Shown: piece by piece, positions 56,802 to 64,000 of the stretch
Layout: every line of letters begins with the position of its first letter
How positions within the stretch are numbered: the first letter of the stretch is position 1
Assembly (NCBI GenBank): GCA_028023455.1
Contig: JAQFVV010000017.1
Coordinates: forward strand, 6,420,098 to 6,484,097
Length of the DNA: 64,000 nucleotides
Reading direction: 5' to 3'
Source of the DNA: Epiperipatus broadwayi
Taxonomy: Eukaryota > Onychophora > Udeonychophora > Euonychophora > Peripatidae
Made by a program: the position numbers and the translations under genes
The notes under the pieces: model-generated
Told to the model about the DNA's origin: nothing
The model's database searches: none
The model's input: the letters and a program-made list of their open reading frames with translations, nothing else

Positions 56802-57877
56802 TGAAAAAAAAATAATGATGAATACATTTTTAAAATTCAGTATTATTTAATGCAACATCATAGCAGATAATTTTCATAATTGAAAAGGCAATATATAGTA
56901 GTCCAGAACAAATTAATTGCTAATCACAGTGTCTGCATTATTAAATGTCTTTTGATGTTGAAAAAGTGATCTTATAAGTTTGTGATCAACAATTACCTAC
57001 TTTTTGGATATTCTGCTATTTCTGTGAGTTGTGTTTATTTTGCTTCATTAGTCAGTAATTTGTTTTGTTTCATGTGTAATGTATCTTTATTTTAGTTGTG
57101 GTTTTTGTCAATAGGTGATATCAGTAATCGTAAAAAAATTGGTCTCACTTGAATAAAGTTTAGTGGTGATTTCCTATGGATGTATATTCAATTCACTTGC
57201 TCTTTTTTTGGTACATTTTGACATTTTTTTCATAATATTTAGTCCAAATCTCCAATTTTTAGATATTTATTCATTAATATATTTGTAGTATTTTGTTGTT
57301 TCAATAATTTTCTGTAGATGACAGTTTCAACCAGAGAGCAATCTTGATTTTCACACCATTTTAATTAGCATGTATGAAAGTAAGAAAAATCCTTCATTTT
57401 CTCTAATGTCAAAAGAGACAAGTTTATTTGGGGGGGAGGGTAAAATTTGTTTTCAGTGGTATTTTGTTATTATATAATAAATTAGGTGATTGATGAATAT
57501 TTTTATTGTTCTTTTATTTGATATTATAAATATTTCATATAATAAACAAATATAAAGATTTTACATTTTTAATTTTTAGCAATATTTTATCCCCCCCCCC
57601 CCCCATGTTTTGAAATATTATGATACCTTATAGTTTAGGTATTATATTTTTTATTCCATATATATATAAATTATTTCTTGCATAAGTACAAATATTTCAA
57701 AGTATTAGAATTATAATCACATATTTGTTTATAATTTGTTTAATGTTTTATTGATCTCCATTTATTTTTTCCTATTTTGAAATATAACAATATATATTTT
57801 TTTATTCTATATGAAAATGCTATTTAATTTATAAGTACACATATTTCAAAACATCAGAATTTTAATTATATAACTAT
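56802..57877. other. No gene seen; contains a C14 tract
   Basis: A+T-rich; a run of 14 C at 57591-57604, the second such tract in the window, and a G-rich word near 57431-57440. Confidence 0.45.
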
Positions 57878-58745
57878 TTAGTATTGTAATATAATGAGTG
57901 TGTTAATAGTTCTAAACAAGCTTTTTTTAATAAATGCAGTAAGAGAAAGCTTTTAAAATCTCTCTTTAGAATTATCTCTATCGCCAAACCGGTTTGGAGC
58001 TAATGCATCTCGTTCAGTGAAGTACTAGAATATTCAGACACTAAATACAAACTCAAGCCCAGCATTTATCAAATACTTAACTATTAAGTAAGAAATCTGA
58101 AATTTTCAGACATCTATATGTCTTCAAATCCAGTTATCTAACTCAAATAGCCACATTGGGCTGAACTAAATTCAGGTATACTGTATGTTAATAACCTTAG
58201 CAATATAACATCGCCAAAGCCTTAAAAGCCAAACTATAATAGAAAGGAAACCAAGTCATACATCATGTAATTTAATTAGCTTGTATTTACAAATGTAATA
58301 TAATATGTATGCTAATAACTCTAAACAAGCTTTTTTTGATAAAATGCCGCAAGAGAAAGCATTTAAAATATCTATCTAGAACTATCCCTATCCCCAAACT
58401 ATTGTAGTTTGGCTTTTAAGGCTTTAGCAAGGTTATATTACTAAGGCTAGTAATATATTGTGCATCTGAATTTAGTTCAGTCCCATATGGCTATTTAAGT
58501 TAGAGAGCTGGATTTGAAGACATATATAGATGTCTGAAAATTTCAGATTTTCTACTTAATAGATAAGTATTCGATAAGTGCTGAGCTGGAGTTTGTATTT
58601 TAGTTCGCACCTCACTGATGAGAGCTATTAGCTCAAAACCAGTTTGGGGATAGGGATAATTCTAGATAGAGATTTTAAGTGCTTTCTTTTGCGGCATTAA
58701 AAGCTTAGAGTTATTAGCACACTCATTATATTACATTTGTAAATA
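57878..58745. repeat. Ribozyme family 1 cluster: three copies, two head to head
   Basis: Copy 1 (minus, 58243 down to about 57878) is full length, about 366 bp: CTATTATAGTTTGGC start, ribozyme region at about 57982-58020, ATTACAATACTAAA end. Copy 2 (minus, about 58396 down to 58288) holds only the part downstream of the ribozyme cut. Copy 3 (plus, about 58396-58745) is full length and starts CTATTGTAGTTTGGC. Copies 2 and 3 meet head to head. The tail words AATACAAGC and CTTGTTTCC / AACCAAG are shared. In copy 1 the ribozyme core is damaged (an extra A in CUGAUGA, CAAA for GAAA), though ACCGGU is intact. Confidence 0.85.
58610..58649 (+). ncRNA. Hammerhead ribozyme in family 1, copy 3
   Basis: CUGAUGA is at 58615-58621. 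A perfect 5-bp stem II lies at 58622-58634 (GAGCU and AGCUC around the loop AUU). AAAA replaces GAAA at 58635-58638. The short stem III is ACCAGU (58638-58643; ACCGGU in other copies), followed by U17 at 58644. The cleavage-proximal UGGGG (58645-58649) pairs with CCUCA (58610-58614) over all five bases. One core substitution (G12 to A) probably abolishes activity here, but the fold is unmistakable and the antisense copy at 61893-61934 retains GAAA. Confidence 0.72.
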
Positions 58746-59098
58746 CAAGCATTAGTCTTGTTTCCTAACTATTTATTATGTTAAAAAAAAAATCCTATTT
58801 TTTGGGACTTTAAAAGATATAAAAAAAATAATGCCCAGTTAAAGAGTTAATAAAAAATAGATAACATTTTATTTAGTGCAAAATATTCAGTGTTTATTGT
58901 TTATTATCTAGAAACAGAAATGTATTTATTTTGCTTTTTCTAAATGTTGAAACGTAGTTTGAAAGGAGGGATGCCATATGATTGCAGTTTATATGCATTT
59001 ATATCAAGTAAAATAAATAAATTTCACACCTTTTTTTTATTTGGTTTTTAAAGATGTATATAAAATGAACTAAAAAATATTTTTTTCTAAACATATAT

Positions 59099-59499
59099 TT
59101 TCAACTATCTGCGCTTCGCAAATTAAAATATTATTTATATACTTTACTGCTTGTTATGTATTCTAAAAACTACTTCGTAGTAAATCATAGGATTTCGCGT
59201 TATACGTTTATGATTTAGACTCAGTGAGATAATTGTGAAGATATTTAAAGCTTCAAGCTTTCAAACCTAAATGCTTACGACTGGCTTAGATATATAGAAA
59301 GAAAAGTAGAGAAAAGGGTGGCCGCCCTTTTCTCGTAAAATCTTTGTTGTGTATTTAGGTTTGGATATCATTTGGACAGCTATCCCTGACATCTGATTGG
59401 CTGTCGGTTAAGTATTATAATGAGCGCTAGAGATTTGGCAGTATCTTGATTTATTTCAGTTTTCAACTATCTGTGCTTCGCAAAGTAAAATATTATTTA
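59099..59499. repeat. 39-bp direct repeats bracketing a large hairpin
   Basis: TTTCAACTATCTGCGCTTCG and its continuation at 59099-59137 recur at 59461-59499 with about three differences, 362 bp apart. ACATATATTT precedes the first and follows the second copy. Between them is a stem-loop: outer AAACCTAAAT/ATTTAGGTTT (about 59266 and 59357) and inner GAGAAAAGGG..CCCTTTTCTC (about 59310-59335). It may be a small element with terminal direct repeats or a permuted tandem unit. No frame. Confidence 0.6.
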
Positions 59500-61740
59500 A
59501 CATATATTTTAATAAATTATATTGTTGAATGAGCATCAAATAGAAATTTTCAAAAAAGAAAAAAATGATAAACATTAAGGAGAATGATATATTGAAGTTA
59601 TAAAATATGTGAATTACTTTAATAAATTTTCATTGGAAAAATAATAAATTGTCATTGAAATGGAAGTCAGATTTACAAACTATTTTAGGGTGGATTGATT
59701 TGGAGAGATTGCATTGGGTAAGCTGGTAAATAAATATTTTATAATAGATCAGTATAGTAACATTTCCATTTAGGCTGCTTGTATAATTGTTTTTAAATTA
59801 TATGCATTTGCACTAATTATTTTAAGTGATTTTTCAAAAATATGCACTTAACATTTGAATCCAAGAATAAGCACATTTTTTTTTTTTTTTTTGAAGCTAC
59901 ACTGTTTACAGCATTTTTATATATTTGCTGCAGTTTATGTGACCGGATAAAATTATATATTGTGAAGTATATACATATTTTTGTGTTATCTAATATCTGA
60001 CATATAATAAATTAATATAAATTAATAATATCAGTACACTCCCAACACCATGAATATACTATTATTACATTCAAATTTCTAAAATAGTTAATAGTTTCGA
60101 CTGTCTAACAATCTTCTTCAGAGTATTTTTCATAATTAAAATACTTTAAATTTTGTGAATGTTTATGATGTAGTACAGCATAGCTGTATATAAAAATAGC
60201 ACAAACATTCTAAATATATTGTACCATTCAGAATTGAATAGTAATTCAATTTAGGAATATGAACAACATTGAAAATACCTTTTATTATTGCCAGTCTCCT
60301 ATCGTTGATTTTGGTAACAAACTTTTTTGTGCTACTATTTAAAAGAAGAGAGGATAATCGTTCATTTATTAGCAATTTTAAATATGTTTTTATTTTTAAA
60401 ATCAAACTTTAATAATAATTAACTTTATAGTACAATATAATGAAGGACAAAAAAAAAAAAGAGAGGTTCATTATTTTAAACAATGATATAATATTTTATA
60501 AGATGCATTTTTTTACGTATTTAAAAAAATGATGTAAAGCTTTACAAAAACATTTTCAATAAGGGAACTTACTGGAAACATTCAATAAAGTCTTATTTAA
60601 ATACAGTAGTGCCATGCCATATGGTATATATTGTTCCAAGCATAACTCATGTTTTGTTGACAAATTTTGATTATAGTGCAGTAATTATTGTTTGTTGTAT
60701 TGGAATTGTACAGAACAATATTGCATATATATATATAATTTTCATGTGTAAAATATGCATATATAAATTAAGATTATAATATAAACAAAATTTAAAACAA
60801 TTAATACTGTAATTATTATTAATAAATTGAAAAAGCATATTTACTTCTATATATAAGATAATCATTAAAAGTCAGTCAACACTAACAATCAACCATTTCA
60901 AACTGTTATCAAGGCAACCTTTTAACAATAAAGGTGGATTTCCCTATAAAATAGTGTATGTGTTTATTCAATCATTCATAATCATTTAAAAGAAAAAACT
61001 TATTGAGATTTTCTGCTAAATATTTCATAGAGACTTAGGGCTTTTTGATGCACTGCAAGACTGCCAATTGGAATATTTTTATGATTCCTATCATTTAATC
61101 ATAGGTTTAAGGCTTTTTTGTTTTGTCCAAAACAATTACCTCTTATTTCAGTTTCAATTTTAGCTGTTTCATGAGAATAAGTGACAGCGGTGCAGATCTG
61201 CTTCTTTTTATAACTTCACTGATGGCTGACTCATTCTTCTTTCCTTACTAAATCAACAATTTTCATTTTCTCATTTGATAATAGAAGTTTACAATATTTT
61301 TTGAATTTATCACTCGGTAATGTTAGAAAACATTTTATTATATTACTAGCGCTGTGGGTTTGACCTTGGCAGTCGAAAGCATGCCCAGTGACTAAAACTG
61401 CATAATCAAAATTTAGTTTTCTGTTCTAAGCATTCAGAACGTTTATATATATATATATTACAAATAATACAAGGAAAGTGATAAATCCTTGAGAATTAAA
61501 GATACTATTATATACTCGTATGATAAAAAAAATTTTTGGGAAAAAAAAATGCATAGAAAAAAAATTACTCGCTTAAAGTTACTGTATTGAATTGTACTTA
61601 AAACATACAAAAATGAGATTTAAGAAATTTGCAGTTGAGATTTGAGAACATATTTAGCAAAGGGAGGAAAAAAGACTGCAGCCATACCAAGATTCATAAA
61701 ATTTAATGTTTGTGATTTTCAATGTTTTTATTATAATAAT
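59500..61740. other. No gene seen
   Basis: A+T-rich; T tract at 59877-59892. Open frames at 60163-60405 and 60671-60865 (minus) are low-complexity and unrecognised. Confidence 0.45.
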
Positions 61741-61990
61741 CAATAAAGCCAGTCATATATAACATGACATTACTTTTATAAGCTTGTATTTACAAAAATG
61801 TAATGCAGAGAGCATACCAATAGCTCAAAGAAGCTCTTAATTGGTAAGTGCGGTATGAGGAAATATTTAAAATCTCTATCCAGAACATTCCTATTTCCAG
61901 ACCAATTGGTTTCGAGCTTATGGCTCACCTCAGAGAAGAGCTAGAATATTCAGACACTAGATCTAAAACATAAACTCAAAACCCAGCACT
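61741..61990 (-). repeat. Ribozyme family 1 copy, 3' part with ribozyme
   Basis: Antisense homology: tail words ATAACATGACATTA and AAGCTTGTATTTACA, then AATCTCTATCCAGAA, the ribozyme, and ATTCAGACACTAGATC, ending near CCCAGCACTTATTT. The 5' portion is missing. Confidence 0.75.
61893..61934 (-). ncRNA. Hammerhead ribozyme with intact GAAA and 10-nt palindromic stem III
   Basis: Minus strand: CUGAGGU at 61933-61927 (A9 replaced by U), a 4-bp stem II GAGC/GCUC with loop CAUAA (61926-61914), intact GAAA (61913-61910), then the 10-base palindrome ACCAAUUGGU (61910-61901) and C17 at 61900, giving a GUC triplet. Stem I is weak because the base before CUGA has changed. One core base is lost, so activity is doubtful. 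Confidence 0.6.
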
Positions 61991-62239
61991 TATTTCATAT
62001 GTAATATTTGTTTGAGCAATGTTTTTGTTTGTTTACATTTATATGTATATTTGAATAGCGTATAATTGAAGACGTGTTATTTGATACAGGGTATGTTTGC
62101 AATTTCATTGTAATAAAAATGTACATGTATATTTTTTTCACAGAAAAAGTTAAATTTTAAACTGCATAAGTAAGTTGGGTCAGTGCTTGTAATTATTTTA
62201 CCTAATGCTCATTGTTTTTCATTTTTAATGTTAGAAAAA

Positions 62240-62455
62240 TAATTAATAACTGAAACACAGGCTTATTATATACCTGTGTCTATATATATATGTAATATAT
62301 AGGGTATATGAACACAGATCTTTTCAACATATATGTGTTTAAGTGTATCAGTGTTATTAGATAGAGCGGAGAGTAGTGGGTCGTGTGAAAGTCTGTGCTC
62401 ATATACCCTATATATTAAAAATAATTAATGGAATATGTGTTTCAGTTATTGAAAT
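62240..62455. repeat. Inverted repeat (foldback, about 215 bp)
   Basis: AATATATAGGGTATATGAAC and ACAGATCTTT (62293-62322) are matched in complement at about 62390-62422, and AATAACTGAAACACA (62244-62258) at about 62438-62452. The loop contains CGGAGAGTAGTGGGTCG. Probably a MITE; no TSD resolved. Confidence 0.65.
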
Positions 62456-62913
62456 ATGGTAAAGTAACTTTTGATCCACTCATTTTATTGAAATACTCCA
62501 AAAACTTGAGCTGAGTCAAGCTACTATGAAAAGATATTTTTAAACCAATATATATTCTAACTTAATAGCCCTGACTTAATTTTTGGCGACTTTTCACCAG
62601 AATCATAATGCAGAATTAATTAATTAATAATGCCAGAAGCAGACTGAATATATAGTTTATAAAATATGCAAATGTAAATTATAAATGCATGCATGAATGA
62701 AAAAAAGAGGCCTAATTCTTTTAACTGTGATTTAAATTTAAGGGCAAGATCTACTTCTTGTGCTGCCAATACTGTGAAATGCTATATAGATATAAAGAAT
62801 TAAATGAATGTGAAGTAAATCAATTCACTTCGGTTTGATTTTCACTGGAAAAAAAAATATATATATTTTTTATTTATAAATGGCATTTTCTAAGTGTTTT
62901 TGTCACATGTTAA

Positions 62914-63117
62914 TATGGACAGTTGAAATATTATACTGGATTCCAAGATATTGTAAAATACCTAGAAACAAACCACGTGTGAGATGGATAAATGAAATAA
63001 GGAAGTGTGCTAGGGTGATATGAGAAAAGAGGCTAGAGATCGGAGAATTGAATTTGGAGAAACTGTCATCCTGCAATGGGTCAATAATGCTTGAAATTAT
63101 GTTGATGATGGTGATAT
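62914..63117 (+). mobile_element. RTE LINE 3' fragment, about 200 bp
   Basis: Sense copy of the last part of the 1-1750 LINE: ATGGACAGTTGAAATATTA, CTGGATTCCAAGATATTG, GTGTGAGATGGATAAATGAA, CATCCTGCAATGGG and a TTGATGATGGTGAT tail. Frames are broken. Confidence 0.85.
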
Positions 63118-64000
63118 GATCACACAGTATTTTGGTATCTAAATGTTATATATGCATAAAACTGTCAATGATTGTATGCAAATTATATCTTTTTTATTTA
63201 TATGGGATATTGATTTACAATACAATTAAAAACTGAACTTTAAAGGTTTTTTTAAATAAAATAGACAATGTTGTATTATTGCTTTTGCATGAAGAATAAT
63301 GGAGGGATTTTCTCTAATTTTAAAATTGTTATCACATATTTAAAAATATATTTTGTGAGCAATAATTAGTCTGATCTGGGATTTGGGTTTTGAGTTATAC
63401 TTTCTACTAATAATGTAATCTGATTCTAATCACAATGATTACATTTTAGCAGACTGAATTTCTTTTTTTGCTTTTTTGAAAATTCTTATTAAAATAAATT
63501 TACTGGATCGACACCTAGAAAATTTTAACTTTAAATAAATAAAACAAAAATATTGTTTTAGGTATATAATTGTAAAGCATTAAATATTAATCTACTTTTT
63601 AATATCAATACCTATCATCTTTCAATAATTACAGTAAATAATATTCTTTTGTAAAAAAGATAATTATTATAAATTTTTATTAAACTAAAAATAGTTTAAT
63701 TAATTTAAAAAAAAAAAAAATCCAAAGTGTCCATTTTTATTTATTGGTCATCATACTTATTTAGAATTTAGCTTCCTGCAGTTTAAAAAGCACACTGGTT
63801 TTTCTAAAAGATTAACTTTGAATCATGGAACACATTTGTTGGTCATAAATATCTTTGAATTAAATTTATGTTGTGTATGTTTTGATTTTAATTCTACGAC
63901 TGTCACTCTTGTACAAAGACTTTGTTTTTATAAATGCCACTAATTTATCATTTCCTTTGTTTTATTGTAATATTTTGTATAATCTGCACACCTTATTTCA
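63118..64000. other. No gene seen
   Basis: A+T-rich sequence to the window end; A tract at 63706-63720. Confidence 0.45.

Noticed and set aside
1-64000. CRISPR array, rRNA, bacterial operon or integrated virus
   Set aside because: No regularly spaced direct repeats, no conserved rRNA words, no Shine-Dalgarno-linked genes, and no viral capsid or polymerase frames; all RT-like pieces fit LINE or Penelope families.

Overview
The window is very A+T-rich (about three quarters A+T by eye) animal-type nuclear DNA. It carries no long intact open reading frame, no rRNA, no convincing tRNA gene and no CRISPR array. It looks like intergenic or long-intron DNA of an invertebrate. The repeats point to a metazoan: RTE-type LINEs, a second LINE whose C-terminus has a zinc-knuckle-like CxxC...H...C, tRNA-derived SINEs, hAT, mariner and Tigger/pogo DNA transposons, and Penelope-like elements with GIY-YIG domains. 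The species cannot be named from the sequence. The only candidate host coding sequence is a possible exon at 52060-52244.

Layout. 1-1750: 3' part of an RTE LINE. 5086-6425: a ribozyme-family fragment and an RTE 3' end with a target-site duplication (TSD). 8708-8820: SINE. 9694-10730: mariner relic. 11762-14394: hAT transposon with a perfect 8-bp TSD. 15064-15414: RTE. 17895-18030: ribozyme-bearing repeat. 19556-20262: inverted pair of a second ribozyme family, followed by another LINE (20270-21480). 23959-24024: hairpin. 24228-26790: longest RTE copy, antisense. 27338-29285: ribozyme-family fragment, SINE and an inverted Penelope pair. 30680-32960: gene-free, low-homopolymer DNA. 32970-33612: more ribozyme family 2. 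34779-34876: SINE. 35613-38083: head-to-head Penelope pair with tRNA-like tails, interrupted by a Tigger-like element. 39209-41777: SINE, endonuclease relic and a terminal-inverted-repeat (TIR) element. 43474-45345: RTE, LINE relic and a third Penelope fragment. 47196-48100: CCAAT pair, LINE relic, tandem repeat and tRNA-like block. 50521-50871: RTE with a 16-bp TSD. 53559-56799: two TIR elements. 57878-61990: cluster of ribozyme family 1. 62240-63117: inverted repeat and RTE tail.

Main point. Two families of roughly 330-370 bp repeats carry a recognisable hammerhead ribozyme: CUGANGA, a stem-II hairpin, GAAA, a very short self-complementary stem III, and a stem I that pairs across the cleavage site. 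Copies are often arranged head to head, and three partial copies end inside or a few bases from the ribozyme. Penelope-like GIY-YIG fragments in the same window show the same head-to-head layout. This is how retrozyme-like non-autonomous elements moved by Penelope machinery would look. Hammerheads in Penelope-like elements and in animal retrozymes are a known class; whether these families have been described cannot be judged here.
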